Of a stretch of DNA of 64,000 bases, positions 33,260-43,171 are shown in pieces. The notes below the pieces were generated by a model, which saw only the letters and a program-made list of their open reading frames with translations, had not been told where the DNA came from and ran no database searches. The position numbers were made by a program, and so were the translations under genes. How positions within the stretch are numbered: the stretch's first letter is position 1; each line of letters starts with the position of its first letter. This stretch comes from an uncultured Paracoccaceae bacterium (GTDB lineage: Bacteria; Pseudomonadota; Alphaproteobacteria; Rhodobacterales; Rhodobacteraceae), in NCBI GenBank assembly GCA_947498645.1, contig CANMKS010000001.1:1030032-1094031 (forward strand), read 5' to 3'.

Positions 33260-34573
33260 ATGTCTCTTAAGAGCACACTTCGTGCAGCGACCGCGTTGTC
33301 GCTGATCACGGCCGGAAGCGCATTCGCGGACGCACATTCTGCCACAATCACAATCGCAACTGTGAACAACGGCGACATGATCCGCATGCAGGGCTACACC
33401 GATCAATTTACCGAAGCGACAGGCATTGCTGTCGAGTGGGTTACACTCGAAGAGAACGTCCTGCGCCAGCGAGTGACGACTGACATCACCACAAACGGTG
33501 GCCAGTTCGACATCATGACAATCGGCATGTACGAAACACCGATCTGGGGCGCCAACGACTGGCTGGTTCCGTTGGATGATCTGTCTGCTGAGTACGACGC
33601 CGGCGACATCCTCCCAGCAATGGCTGGTGGTCTGTCCCATGACGGCACGCTTTATGCTGCACCATTCTATGGTGAAAGCTCCATGATCATGTACCGCACT
33701 GATCTTATGGAAGCCGCTGGTCTTGAGATGCCAGCCGCTCCATCATGGTCCTTCATTGCCAAAGCGGCGCGTGAAATGACCGACCGCGATAATGATATCA
33801 ATGGTATCTGCCTGCGTGGTAAGGCCGGTTGGGGCGAAGGTGGTGCATTCATCACAGCGATGTCCAACTCTTTCGGCGCACGCTGGTTCGACGAAGATTG
33901 GAACGCGCAGTTCGACACTCGTGAGTGGTCCGACACGCTGAATTTCTACAAGAACATGATGGACGATTCAGGCCCATCCGGTTTCGCAACGAACGGCTTC
34001 AATGAGAACCTTTCGCTGTTCAACCAAGGCAAATGCGGCATGTGGATTGACGCGACTGTTGCGGCATCATTCGTAACTGGCGCTGATTCAACTGTTGCTG
34101 ACTCTGTTGGTTTCGCACTGGCACCAGACAACGGTTTGGGCAAGCGTTCCAACTGGCTTTGGGCTTGGGCACTGGCAATTCCTGCCGGTACACAGCAAGT
34201 CGACGAAGCCAAGCAGTTCATCGAGTGGGCAACAGGTACTGGATACATCGAACAGGTCGCTGCAAACGAAGGTTGGGCAAACGTACCACCGGGCGCACGT
34301 ACATCCTTGTACGAAAACCCGAACTACCAAGCTGTACCTTTCGCGCAGATGACATTGGACTCCATCCTGTCGGCTGACCCAACAGACTCTACTGTTGATC
34401 CTAGCCCATACGTTGGCATCCAGTTCGCGGCGATCCCAGAGTTTGCAGGCATTGCAACCGAAGTAAGCCAGGAATTCTCTGCCGCGTACGCCGGTCAGCA
34501 GTCGATCGAAGAGGCACTTGAGAAAGCCCAGGCGATCACAAACGAAGCAATGGAAGCTGCTGGCTACCGCTAA
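33260..34573 (+). CDS. smoE: Sorbitol/mannitol ABC transporter substrate-binding protein
   Basis: The 437-residue periplasmic protein has a signal peptide (MSLKSTLRAATALSLITAGS, cleavage SAFA|DA at about 23) and a family 1 solute-binding fold (IATVNNGDMIRMQGYTDQFT, FDIMTIGMYETPIWGANDWL). It binds polyols for the importer encoded next. ATG 33260 follows GGGAGGAA. A GC-rich hairpin after the stop probably favours its expression over the permeases. Its base composition is somewhat less GC-biased at third positions (frequent gca/aac/tct), typical of highly expressed binding-protein genes. Confidence 0.93.
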   Translation: MSLKSTLRAATALSLITAGSAFADAHSATITIATVNNGDMIRMQGYTDQFTEATGIAVEWVTLEENVLRQRVTTDITTNGGQFDIMTIGMYETPIWGANDWLVPLDDLSAEYDAGDILPAMAGGLSHDGTLYAAPFYGESSMIMYRTDLMEAAGLEMPAAPSWSFIAKAAREMTDRDNDINGICLRGKAGWGEGGAFITAMSNSFGARWFDEDWNAQFDTREWSDTLNFYKNMMDDSGPSGFATNGFNENLSLFNQGKCGMWIDATVAASFVTGADSTVADSVGFALAPDNGLGKRSNWLWAWALAIPAGTQQVDEAKQFIEWATGTGYIEQVAANEGWANVPPGARTSLYENPNYQAVPFAQMTLDSILSADPTDSTVDPSPYVGIQFAAIPEFAGIATEVSQEFSAAYAGQQSIEEALEKAQAITNEAMEAAGYR

Positions 34574-34589
34574 GCGCTCCTTCTGACGG

Positions 34590-34612
34590 GGGGCGGCGCA
34601 ACTTGCCGCCCC
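34590..34612 (+). terminator. GC-rich hairpin between smoE and smoF
   Basis: GGGGCGGC (34590-34597) pairs with GCCGCCCC (34605-34612) around a 7-nt loop. No T-run follows. Likely an mRNA stabiliser or partial terminator that lowers permease expression. Confidence 0.7.
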
Positions 34613-34698
34613 TTGGTCTACGACCCTTTCCAAATATACTGTCACCTGAAAACAGCGCGTGAGAACACTTCGCCTGTTCCCAGAGGAGGTACATCCAA

Positions 34699-35562
34699 AT
34701 GGCTACCAAAGCTTCAAGGTCCGCCGCCAGACTAATGATGGCGCCCGCTGTGATCCTGCTCTTGGGCTGGATGTTGGTTCCTCTCATCATGACTTTGTGG
34801 TTCTCTTTCCGCGTCTACCTGCCATTGCGTGGCGGTGACCAAGGCTGGGCAGGATTTAGCAACTACACCCGTTTCGTGACCTCGAGCGCTTTTTGGCCCT
34901 CGATACAAACCACCTTGATCATCGTTCTTGGCGTTCTGGCCATCACCGTGATCTTCGGCATCCTGATTGCCCTTCTTCTGGACCAGCCGATCTGGGGGCA
35001 AGGCGTTGTGCGTATCCTTGTTATCGCACCATTCTTCGTCATGCCCACAGTATCGGCGTTGGTCTGGAAGAACATGTTCATGGATCCGGTAAACGGCCTG
35101 TTTGCCCACCTGTGGCGTTTCTTCGGTGCTGAGCCGGTCAGTTGGCTATCCGATGCCTCGATGCCGTCGATTATCATGATCGTCAGCTGGCAGTGGCTGC
35201 CCTTTGCGACGCTGATCTTGCTCACAGCTGTGCAGTCGCTTGACAGCGAACAGTTGGAAGCTGCTGAAATGGATGGCGCACCTTGGATCAAGCGGTTTTG
35301 GTTCATCATCCTGCCGCACCTGAGCCGCGCGATAACCATTGTGATCCTTATCCAGACCATTTTCCTGCTTGCGATCTTTGCCGAGATTTTCGTGACTACG
35401 GGTGGAGCATTCGGAACGCGCACGCTGTCCTACCTGATTTTCCAGCGGGTTCTGGAAAGCCAGAATGTTGGTCTCGGCTCCGCCGGTGGTGTCTACGCCA
35501 TCATCCTTGCAAACATTATCGCGATCTTCCTGATGCGGATCGTTGGTAAGAACCTGGATTAA
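34699..35562 (+). CDS. smoF: Sorbitol/mannitol ABC transporter permease
   Basis: The 287-residue protein has six hydrophobic helices (MMAPAVILLLGWMLVPLIMT at the start) and an EAA coupling loop (EAAEMDGAPWIKRFWFIILP). It is the MalF-like half of the CUT1 importer. AGAGGAGGT ends 8 nt before ATG 34699. The second permease starts 4 nt after its TAA. Confidence 0.92.
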   Translation: MATKASRSAARLMMAPAVILLLGWMLVPLIMTLWFSFRVYLPLRGGDQGWAGFSNYTRFVTSSAFWPSIQTTLIIVLGVLAITVIFGILIALLLDQPIWGQGVVRILVIAPFFVMPTVSALVWKNMFMDPVNGLFAHLWRFFGAEPVSWLSDASMPSIIMIVSWQWLPFATLILLTAVQSLDSEQLEAAEMDGAPWIKRFWFIILPHLSRAITIVILIQTIFLLAIFAEIFVTTGGAFGTRTLSYLIFQRVLESQNVGLGSAGGVYAIILANIIAIFLMRIVGKNLD

Positions 35563-35566
35563 TAAC

Positions 35567-36397
35567 ATGGCTCGTTCTGTTACACCCCGCCGGAAGCTTC
35601 TTAACACCACTGTCGCTTGGGCGATTGGCTTGCTGATCTTCTTCCCGATCCTTTGGACGATCCTTACCAGCTTCAAGTCCGAGGCCGAGGCGATTGCAGC
35701 GCCACCAATCTTTCTGGGTTTCGATTGGACGCTTGAGAACTACCGCATCGTGATGGAGCGGTCGGACTATGGCCGCTTCTTGTGGAACTCGATCATCATC
35801 GCAGGCCTCTCGACTATTCTGGGCTGCATCATCGCGGTGCCTGCGGCTTGGTCGATGGCATTTGTGCCCTCAAAGCGGACCAAAGACATCCTGCTTTGGA
35901 TGCTCTCAACCAAGATGTTGCCCGCAGTCGGCGTATTGTACCCTATCTACCTTTTGTTCATCAAAATGGGCCTGTTGGACAGCCGCGCTGGTCTAGTCGT
36001 CGTGTTGATGCTCATCAACCTGCCGATTATCGTCTGGATGCTTTACACCTACTTCAAGGAAATCCCTGGCGAGATTCTTGAGGCGGCCCGCATGGATGGC
36101 GCGACGCTGCGGCAAGAGTTGATCTATGTTCTGACGCCAATGGCGATCCCGGGCATCGCATCGACATTGCTCTTGAACTTCATCCTCGCATGGAACGAAG
36201 CCTTCTGGACGCTGAACCTGACGGCTGTCAACGCTGCGCCATTGACCGCCTTCATCGCCAGCTACTCCAGCCCTGAGGGTCTGTTCTTTGCGAAGCTCAG
36301 TGCGGCCTCAACCATGGCCATTGCACCAATCCTCATTCTTGGCTGGTTCAGCCAGAAACAACTTGTACGCGGCCTGACGTTTGGCGCGGTGAAATAA
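35567..36397 (+). CDS. smoG: Sorbitol/mannitol ABC transporter permease
   Basis: The 276-residue, six-helix MalG-like permease has the EAA loop EAARMDGATLRQELIYVLTP. The frame opens 24 nt earlier inside smoF, but ATG 35567 starts MARSVTPRRKLLNTTVAWAI, the expected basic N-terminus. Pairs with SmoF in the membrane. Confidence 0.92.
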   Translation: MARSVTPRRKLLNTTVAWAIGLLIFFPILWTILTSFKSEAEAIAAPPIFLGFDWTLENYRIVMERSDYGRFLWNSIIIAGLSTILGCIIAVPAAWSMAFVPSKRTKDILLWMLSTKMLPAVGVLYPIYLLFIKMGLLDSRAGLVVVLMLINLPIIVWMLYTYFKEIPGEILEAARMDGATLRQELIYVLTPMAIPGIASTLLLNFILAWNEAFWTLNLTAVNAAPLTAFIASYSSPEGLFFAKLSAASTMAIAPILILGWFSQKQLVRGLTFGAVK

Positions 36398-36443
36398 CGC
36401 CCTCAAGTAGCGATACATTAGGGCAATAAAAGGAACCTGAGAT

Positions 36444-37448
36444 ATGGGACAGATCCAACTTAAGCAGGTGACCAAGTCTTTTGGCGATGTGCAGGTCATT
36501 CCACCCCTTGATCTAACCATCGAAGATGGCGAATTCACCGTCTTTGTCGGCCCTTCGGGTTGCGGGAAATCGACGCTGTTGCGTTTGATTGCCGGGCTAG
36601 AGGACATCACGACAGGACATATCGAGATTGACGGCACCGATGCGACCGATCTGGTGCCTGCCAAGCGCGGCCTTGCGATGGTGTTCCAGTCCTATGCGCT
36701 TTACCCGCATATGTCGGTGCGCAAGAACATCGCATTTCCACTGCGTATGGCCAAGATGGATAAGGCCGAGATTGACCGCCGCGTGAATGCAGCCGCCGAG
36801 GTATTGAACCTTGCCGACTATATAGATCGCCGTCCGGGACAGTTGTCTGGTGGTCAGCGCCAGCGTGTGGCCATTGGCCGCGCGATTGTGCGTGAACCAT
36901 CTGCATTCCTCTTTGACGAACCGCTTTCCAACCTTGATGCGGCGTTGCGTGTCGGGATGCGGATGGAAATCTCTGAGCTGCATAAGAAACTTGCAACGAC
37001 GATGGTCTATGTCACGCACGATCAGGTCGAGGCAATGACCATGGCCGACAAGATCGTTGTCCTGCAAGCGGGCGTGATTGAGCAGGTCGGGTCCCCGCTT
37101 GAACTTTATCGCACTCCGCGCAACACCTTTGTGGCTGGTTTCATTGGCTCGCCCAAGATGAACCTGATCACCGGCGAAGAAGCTGCCAAGCACGACGCCG
37201 CTACAATCGGCATCCGCCCCGAGCATATTGATGTGGTCGAAAGCGGCGGTACATGGACTGGTACGGTCGGCGTGGCCGAGCATTTGGGCTCTGACACGTT
37301 TTTCCATATCCACAACACGGGTCTGGCCGAAACGATCACCGTGCGCGCCATTGGTGACGTTAACCTGACACATGGCGACACGATCCAACTAACCCCACGC
37401 ATGGACGAATTGCACCGCTTTGATGCGGACGGGCTTCGCATCGGATGA
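36444..37448 (+). CDS. smoK: Sorbitol/mannitol ABC transporter ATPase
   Basis: The 334-residue CUT1-type ATPase has Walker [10 protein letters not shown], signature LSGGQRQRV, Walker [13 protein letters not shown], switch [10 protein letters not shown], and a C-terminal TOBE domain ([15 protein letters not shown]). It powers the SmoEFG importer. The stop overlaps the start of the dehydrogenase gene (ATGA), placing catabolism in the same operon. Confidence 0.93.
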   Translation: MGQIQLKQVTKSFGDVQVIPPLDLTIEDGEFTVFVGPSGCGKSTLLRLIAGLEDITTGHIEIDGTDATDLVPAKRGLAMVFQSYALYPHMSVRKNIAFPLRMAKMDKAEIDRRVNAAAEVLNLADYIDRRPGQLSGGQRQRVAIGRAIVREPSAFLFDEPLSNLDAALRVGMRMEISELHKKLATTMVYVTHDQVEAMTMADKIVVLQAGVIEQVGSPLELYRTPRNTFVAGFIGSPKMNLITGEEAAKHDAATIGIRPEHIDVVESGGTWTGTVGVAEHLGSDTFFHIHNTGLAETITVRAIGDVNLTHGDTIQLTPRMDELHRFDADGLRIG

Positions 37449-38230
37449 AACGGTTGGATGGCAAAGCCGCGTTAATCACAGGTGCCGCGCGCGGCATCGG
37501 GTTGGCCTTTGCCGAACGCTACGCACGAGAGGGTGCGCGGGTTGCGCTTGCCGATGTGGATTATGAGCGGGCAACAGAAGCAGCTTGTCAAATCAACAAG
37601 CGCATCGGCGACTATGCAATCGCGGTTGAGATGGACGTGACTGATCAAGCCAGCATTGATGCAGGGGTTGCCAAGACCGCAGAGGTTTTTGGCCAGATTG
37701 ATATCCTGATCAACAACGCTGCGATCTTTTCTGCTGCGCCAATCACCGAAATTTCGCGCGCTGACTATGCCCGCGTGTTCGATATCAACGTGGCTGGCGC
37801 ACTGTTCACGATGCAGGCTGTCGCCAAACATATGATCGACCGCGGCATCAAAGGCAGGATCATCAACATGGCGTCTCAGGCCGGGCGGCGGGGCGAGAGC
37901 CTTGTTGCCGTTTACTGCGCCAGCAAGGCCGCAATCATATCGCTGACCCAATCGGCGGGGCTGAACCTGATTGCTCACGGGATCAATGTGAACGCCATCG
38001 CGCCCGGCGTGGTGGATGGTGAGCATTGGGATGGGGTCGACGCCTTTTTTGCCAAATACGAAGGCAAGGCACCAGGGCAGAAGAAAAAGGAAGTCGGCGC
38101 GGCGGTTCCATTGGGGCGCATGGCAACGGCCGAGGACCTGACCGGAATGGCCGTGTTTCTGGCCAGCGATGATGCGGCCTACATCGTTGCGCAGACTTAC
38201 AACGTTGACGGCGGAAACTGGATGAGCTGA
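37445..38230 (+). CDS. smoS: Sorbitol (polyol) dehydrogenase, SDR family
   Basis: The 261-residue SDR has TGAARGIG at the NAD site, the NNAA segment ([10 protein letters not shown]), a catalytic Ser in [11 protein letters not shown], and the YCASK Tyr-x-x-x-Lys pair. It corresponds to the L-iditol/sorbitol 2-dehydrogenase of the Rhodobacter smo operon, which oxidises sorbitol to fructose and galactitol to tagatose. It overlaps smoK at its start and mtlK by one base at its end (TGATG). Confidence 0.92.
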   Translation: MKRLDGKAALITGAARGIGLAFAERYAREGARVALADVDYERATEAACQINKRIGDYAIAVEMDVTDQASIDAGVAKTAEVFGQIDILINNAAIFSAAPITEISRADYARVFDINVAGALFTMQAVAKHMIDRGIKGRIINMASQAGRRGESLVAVYCASKAAIISLTQSAGLNLIAHGINVNAIAPGVVDGEHWDGVDAFFAKYEGKAPGQKKKEVGAAVPLGRMATAEDLTGMAVFLASDDAAYIVAQTYNVDGGNWMS

Positions 38231-39747
38231 TGAAACTCTGCAACGCAACGCTTTCTGCCTTGCCGGATGGCATTTCTGGCCCGACATATGACCGCTCGGC
38301 GCTGACGCCGGGCATCGTTCATATCGGATTGGGGAACTTTCACCGGGCACATCAGGCGTGGTATTTGCATAGATTGATGCAGCAGGGGTTGGCCCATGAC
38401 TGGGCGATTATTGGTGCGGGTGTGCGGGCTGGCGATGCTGCGATGCGTGACCGATTGTTGGCGCAGGATTGCCTGACGACATTGGTCGAGCTTGATCCTG
38501 ACGGCACAAGCGCCGAAGTGATCGGGTCGATGATGGACTTCCTGCCAGTTGAAGACGGCAACGGACCCCTGATCAAGGCGATGTCTGATCCGGCTATTCG
38601 GATCGTGTCGCTGACGGTGACAGAGGGTGGGTACTACCTTGACGCCGATGGCGGGCTGGACCTAACCCATCCCGACATCATCCGTGATGCGAAAATGCCA
38701 GTGACCCCGGTCACTGCATTTGGCGCGATGATTGCCGCCTTGCGCGCGCGCCGCGATGCCGGTCTGTCCGCGTTTACGGGGCAATGCTGCGACAACTTGC
38801 AAGGCAATGGCGCGATCCTGCGGCAGACGGTCGTCGGGCTGGCCCGGCTGAGTGACCCTGATCTGGCTGATTGGATTGATCAGAACGTGGCCTTCCCGGA
38901 TGCGATGGTCGACTGCATCGTGCCTGCAACGGGCAAAGCCGAGTTGGATTTGGTTCGCGAGTTGGGCATCGCAGATGCGGCCCCGGTGACGCATGAAAAC
39001 TATCGCCAGTGGGTCATTCAGGATCAATTCTGCAATGGCCGCCCACCTTGGGAGAAGGCTGGCGCGACGCTCACGGACAACGTGCATCCCTATGAAAGCA
39101 TGAAAATCCGTATCTTGAATGCTGGCCATCAGGTCTTGGCGAATGTCGGTGAAATCCTGGGCCTTGCGACCATCGCCGACTGCATGGCGGATGCGCAGGT
39201 CGCCGCCTTCTTTCAGAAAGTTCAGCGAACCGAGATGCTGCCACATGTAGATGCGGTCGCAGGACTGCCAAGTGCAGAGTATCTGAGATTGATCGAACGC
39301 CGTTTTACGAACCCCAAAATCCGCGACACGACACGGCGCGTGGCATTTGACGGTTCCGCGCGACATCCTGGGTTCCTGCTGCCTATCGTGCGCGATGCAT
39401 TGTCAGCAGGCGCTTCCGTTAACGGTTTGGCACTGGTTGAGGCGTTCTGGGCACGGATGTGTGCAGGCACCCGCGAGGATGGATCCGTGGTCGAAGCAAA
39501 CGACCCGAATTGGGAAACATTGCACGATGCCGCCATCGCGGCGCGCCATGATCCGCAACGGTGGCTCATGGTGGGGCAGATCTACGGCGATCTGGGAAGC
39601 GATACCGTTTTTGCACAGGCGTTCGCTGGTTGGCTTGACCTGATCTGGGAAGATGGTGCGCGTGCGGCGCTAACAGCCTACCTAGATGGCGTCGACATGG
39701 TGACAACGGAAGCTGCGATGGCAGAACGCTCATCGCGATCTGGATAA
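38230..39747 (+). CDS. mtlK: Mannitol 2-dehydrogenase
   Basis: The 505-residue polyol-specific long-chain dehydrogenase has HIGLGNFHRAHQAWYLHRLM (N-terminal Rossmann glycine motif region), KIRILNAGHQVLANVG containing the Lys-x5-Asn-x2-His catalytic signature, and the C-terminal domain from about 290. It oxidises mannitol (also arabitol) to fructose with NAD+. Last gene of the polyol operon. Fructose entry enzymes such as fructokinase are not in the window. Confidence 0.93.
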   Translation: MKLCNATLSALPDGISGPTYDRSALTPGIVHIGLGNFHRAHQAWYLHRLMQQGLAHDWAIIGAGVRAGDAAMRDRLLAQDCLTTLVELDPDGTSAEVIGSMMDFLPVEDGNGPLIKAMSDPAIRIVSLTVTEGGYYLDADGGLDLTHPDIIRDAKMPVTPVTAFGAMIAALRARRDAGLSAFTGQCCDNLQGNGAILRQTVVGLARLSDPDLADWIDQNVAFPDAMVDCIVPATGKAELDLVRELGIADAAPVTHENYRQWVIQDQFCNGRPPWEKAGATLTDNVHPYESMKIRILNAGHQVLANVGEILGLATIADCMADAQVAAFFQKVQRTEMLPHVDAVAGLPSAEYLRLIERRFTNPKIRDTTRRVAFDGSARHPGFLLPIVRDALSAGASVNGLALVEAFWARMCAGTREDGSVVEANDPNWETLHDAAIAARHDPQRWLMVGQIYGDLGSDTVFAQAFAGWLDLIWEDGARAALTAYLDGVDMVTTEAAMAERSSRSG

Positions 39748-39847
39748 CGGTTTTCCAATTTGGAACGTGCCCAGATTGTGAGAAGTGAATTAGACAAACC
39801 CTGTGATCGCGGTCTGCAAGATCAGCGCCGCCGCATGTGCTGGACGT

Positions 39848-40048
39848 CTAGCTGCGCAGGGTAACGGCGTTTTTGGCGGTCTGGCTCCGGCGCGGCATCA
39901 GTGACCAGCAGACACACAGGACGGTCGCGGCGAAGCCAGCTAGTACATAAGCGAGGAATGCAGAAAACAGACTTGAGCCAGCAACGACTGCTGCTATGGC
40001 TGCAATCAAGCCTGAGGCAATTCCCAGTATGATGTACAAGATGAGCAT
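39848..40048 (-). CDS. Small two-helix membrane protein
   Basis: The 66-residue peptide MLILYIILGIASGLIAAIAA continues into a second hydrophobic helix (FLAYVLAGFAATVLCVCWSL) and ends in a basic tail. AGGAG lies 6-10 nt upstream of ATG 40048 on the minus strand. Size, composition and ribosome-binding site argue for a real gene. Function unknown. Confidence 0.6.
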   Translation of the reverse strand: MLILYIILGIASGLIAAIAAVVAGSSLFSAFLAYVLAGFAATVLCVCWSLMPRRSQTAKNAVTLRS

Positions 40049-40356
40049 TCGTACTCCTGATGACCCGTCCTAGAATCACGCGTTGAACGTGTATCTAACT
40101 TTCCCAAACAATCGAGGCAAAAATTTGTCTCTATTCTGTCCAGGTTGCACTCAATTCGTTAACTTACCTTTAACGTTGATCCAAAAAAATCGCGAAAATT
40201 TCCCCGATCCTCAAAAGACATAACGTTTCTACAGGAGTCGCCAAACCTTTGATTACATATCAGATACAATGAGGCAGTTTTTGGCTCATTACCCTGCGTA
40301 ATGAGATCCGGATCGTGCAGGAATCTGCCGATCTTTTGAGTCTAGGACAAATTGTC
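40049..40356. other. 308-nt AT-rich region with a perfect hairpin
   Basis: No gene is seen. CTCATTAC (40285-40292) and GTAATGAG (40298-40305) form an 8-bp stem with loop CCTGC, without a T-run on either strand. It lies 52 nt beyond the 3' end of the outer-membrane protein gene, which is read leftward from 41589 to 40357. The remainder probably carries the promoter of the small membrane protein. Confidence 0.5.
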
Positions 40357-41589
40357 TCAGGGGCGCCAGGAATAAACCCGATCAAGCGTCAGAAAGACTG
40401 TGCCGCTATTGGTGCGCAGCCCGTCATCATCACGGGCATCAGCGCGGGCGCCAACATTCAGTTCCCACAAAGGGGTCAATGCATGTCCGTAGCTGACCGA
40501 CACGCCGCCGGTGGCGATTGTGCTATCAGTGTCAAACTCTTCTGATTGGCCAAAATCAAAACCGAAGCGAATGTCACTGACAGGCGAAAGATCACGTTCG
40601 TAGCTCGCTTGCAGAATTGTGGCACTGCTGCTGGCGCCTGCACCAACGTCGCGTTCTGCACTGATCGAGATGAGGCCAGAGGGTATGTCACGTTCATAAG
40701 CCAATCGCGCTGTAACCTGTGCGTCGCCGACCTCATCTTGTGCAACACCCAATGCGCCCTCGAAGTTTCCACCCGGAACGGCAAAGCTGCGCTCGAGGGT
40801 TGCGGCCCAGTACGTTTCGTCATCATCATCGCGGGTCGCGGTCACGCGTGTTGTCAGATCGCCCAACGGCCGGGCAAAGGTCAGCGCCGCTGACAGCGAT
40901 TGCGTGTTTTCCGCTGCCTCGCCGACCTCTTCAAGTCGCTCAAAGCCGAGGACGACATTCGCTGTGGTCACTTCGTTCAGGTCCAGACGTACACCGGCGT
41001 CCAGCGAGGCGGAATCTGAATCCAGAAGTGCCACGCTTGCATCTTCGTAGCGCAGCGTTTCCACACTTACGCCAAGCGAATACCCGACAGGTGCTGTTTC
41101 GCCCCAAGTCAGTGATGCCGCAAAAGTTGATGTATTGCGGAACCCGGAACCCGTGAGCTCGTCAATGTCATCGGGCAGAGTAATCACTCCGTCGTCACCA
41201 ATGAAATCCGTGATATCGCGCAAGAAAGAGATATCTGCTCGGTTCCATTCAGCAGAGATTTCAAGCTCTGCGTCGGCGCTTGTCCGGGTATAGGCGAGGT
41301 CAACAGTGTTGTCGTCGAGCGTAAACCCATCCTCATCAACCCGCAGATCGGTTCCAAGCCCAAACGCAAGGCGCTGGGTGCGGGTCTCTGTGACGGCCTC
41401 AAACTGCAGCGAGGTTGTGCTGATAAAGCCGTCCTCGGCTTCTTCGCTGACAAGATCGCGGTCAGTACTGCCTTCGATTTCCTGCGAGAAGTCAAACGTA
41501 AAGAATATACCCCCCGGCTCTGCCTCTTGCGCAACACCAACGGTTGGGCAAAGGCAGGCGAGAACAAGAAATCTATTGACGTGTTTCAT
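40357..41589 (-). CDS. Outer-membrane beta-barrel protein of the exopolysaccharide locus
   Basis: The 410-residue protein has a signal peptide (MKHVNRFLVLACLCPTVGVA, then QEAEPG). It is then a regular series of amphipathic strands with acidic turns (about 20 strands, for example TYWAATLERSF and ISISAERDVGAG) ending LDRVYSWRP. This is the look of TIGR03016/BBP2-type barrels found beside polysaccharide export genes, with no enzyme motif. It is 38 nt downstream of the Wza-like gene in the same direction. It may form the secretion pore or help anchor the polymer. Confidence 0.7.
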   Translation of the reverse strand: MKHVNRFLVLACLCPTVGVAQEAEPGGIFFTFDFSQEIEGSTDRDLVSEEAEDGFISTTSLQFEAVTETRTQRLAFGLGTDLRVDEDGFTLDDNTVDLAYTRTSADAELEISAEWNRADISFLRDITDFIGDDGVITLPDDIDELTGSGFRNTSTFAASLTWGETAPVGYSLGVSVETLRYEDASVALLDSDSASLDAGVRLDLNEVTTANVVLGFERLEEVGEAAENTQSLSAALTFARPLGDLTTRVTATRDDDDETYWAATLERSFAVPGGNFEGALGVAQDEVGDAQVTARLAYERDIPSGLISISAERDVGAGASSSATILQASYERDLSPVSDIRFGFDFGQSEEFDTDSTIATGGVSVSYGHALTPLWELNVGARADARDDDGLRTNSGTVFLTLDRVYSWRP

Positions 41590-41627
41590 ATTTGGCCGCC
41601 CCCCAGCGGCAGCTTGGGGCGACTGGC

Positions 41628-42209
41628 CTATTCAAACAATTTGCGCTGCGGCACGATGATAACGTCACCTTGGCGCAGAACCACGGCACCATTGTTGCTG
41701 CTGCCATTCAGGATTTGCTCATAGTCGATCAAATAGATTTCAGAACCGCGGCGCAGTTGAATCCGCTTGGTTGCCGCGAAGTTGGTAAACCCGCCAAATT
41801 GAGCAATGGTCTGCATCAGCGTTGTGCCTGGTGCGACCTCAATAAGTCCCGTATTTGTGGCCTCACCGACAACAAAAATACTGCGCACAGGTGGGTCTTC
41901 ATCCTCTGGCGCAAGCGCCGAGACGCCGACAAAGACATTTGGAGGGCTGACAAAGTTTGGTGATAGGCGTTCTGCCAGAACGCTCTGAATTTGTTCAATA
42001 GTGCGCCCGCTTACACGGATCACGCCAGCACCAGGCAACGAAATACGGCCATCCGGTGTGACAAGTACACTGCGGTTCAGGCTGGAATCCTCAATCACTT
42101 CAATAGTGAGAGTATCGCCCGGCTGGACCCGGTAACTCTGTGCGACGGTCATAGTAGACAAAAATACGAGGCTCAGAAGAAGCCCTAGAAATGTGGTAAT
42201 TCGGGTCAT
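41628..42209 (-). CDS. Polysaccharide export protein (Wza/OPX-like)
   Basis: The 193-residue protein has a signal peptide (MTRITTFLGLLLSLVFLSTM, cleavage about VAQ), then a Poly_export domain (SYRVQPGDTLTIEVIEDSSL), then a SLBB domain (GEATNTGLIEVAPGTTLMQT). It is short compared with Wza (about 380), so it belongs to the minimal OPX class. There is no lipobox Cys. In the outer envelope it would link the Wzz co-polymerase to the exit pore encoded next. Confidence 0.9.
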   Translation of the reverse strand: MTRITTFLGLLLSLVFLSTMTVAQSYRVQPGDTLTIEVIEDSSLNRSVLVTPDGRISLPGAGVIRVSGRTIEQIQSVLAERLSPNFVSPPNVFVGVSALAPEDEDPPVRSIFVVGEATNTGLIEVAPGTTLMQTIAQFGGFTNFAATKRIQLRRGSEIYLIDYEQILNGSSNNGAVVLRQGDVIIVPQRKLFE

Positions 42210-42493
42210 GACATGGCCTTTTGACTAGATAGGAACACGGGCACAAGACGCCCCAGCACTGTATTGATGTTAACGCTAATCGCGGCGATCAAAACGCTAA
42301 TATGCATCAAATAACGCGGCCACGTGCCAAATTTGCCGCAAATTTTGGTGTTTCCGCCCATTTTGCAAGAGTTTGAGAGTGGGCGCAAAGGGCAGAGTGA
42401 GCATGCTGATCATTGCAGAGACCAGCAGGTCTTGGTTTGTTTGCCAGCAAGAGCATGTAGCACTTGCTGGCAAGAAGTTCGCTTTGGGCCGGC

Positions 42494-43171
42494 TTAGTAA
42501 CCGGTCCCTTTGACGACAACGCGGCAGGTCGCGAACAGCAGTTTGATGTCATTCACAAACGACAATCTTGCAACGTAGTCGGTGTCAAAGCGCGCGCGAT
42601 CCGCAAAGCTGGACTCGTTCCGTTCTGACACCTGCCAGCTGCCTGTAATGCCGGGGCGTTGAGTATAGTATGCTCGACCTGGATACATATCGATCTGCTC
42701 GGGCATCATAGGGCGTGGGCCAACAAGGCTCATGTCGCCAATCAATACGTTCCAAAGCTGCGGCAGCTCATCAAGCGAGCTTTTGCGCAGCAGACGACCA
42801 AGAGGTGTGATCCGTGGATCGTTCTTGAGCTTTTGTGTCAGCGCCCATTCCGCAGCCGCTTCAGGGTTTTCGTCCAGATGCTTTTGCAACTGCTGGTCCG
42901 CGTTCACCACCATCGTCCGCAATTTCCAGATCTGATAGATCCGGCCGTTACGACCGACGCGTTCCTGCATGTAGAACGGGCTGCTACCATCGCGAGACAC
43001 CAGAAAAGCCAAGACGGCAATCAATGGAGCGATGATCGGAAGCGCCAGAGTAACGCTGATGACATCAAATAGGCGCTTGAAGCCCACTTCGTAGACGCCA
43101 ACCTCCGGTATGGGGGGTGCTATGGGGCGCGATTTCGTGTGCTTGGACGCACTTGGAAAATTCGTAGCCAT
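42494..43171 (-). CDS. Initiating sugar-phosphate transferase (WbaP/ExoY/PglC type)
   Basis: The 225-residue bacterial sugar transferase has one N-terminal hydrophobic segment (VGFKRLFDVISVTLALPIIA). The catalytic block follows: KLRTM, DPRITPLGRLLRKSSLDELP and GDMSLVGPRPMMPEQI. It loads the first sugar phosphate on undecaprenyl phosphate. The start is taken at ATG 43171; a frame extending 30 codons further is possible. The 284 nt to the export gene contain no strong gene. A 60-codon frame ending ATGA at the export start is doubtful. Confidence 0.9.
   Translation of the reverse strand: MATNFPSASKHTKSRPIAPPIPEVGVYEVGFKRLFDVISVTLALPIIAPLIAVLAFLVSRDGSSPFYMQERVGRNGRIYQIWKLRTMVVNADQQLQKHLDENPEAAAEWALTQKLKNDPRITPLGRLLRKSSLDELPQLWNVLIGDMSLVGPRPMMPEQIDMYPGRAYYTQRPGITGSWQVSERNESSFADRARFDTDYVARLSFVNDIKLLFATCRVVVKGTGY

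Noticed and set aside
42206..42388. 60-codon minus-strand frame ending ATGA at the Wza-like start
   Set aside because: The overlap suggests coupling, but the peptide has just one weak hydrophobic stretch. The export gene has its own AAAAGG site nearby.
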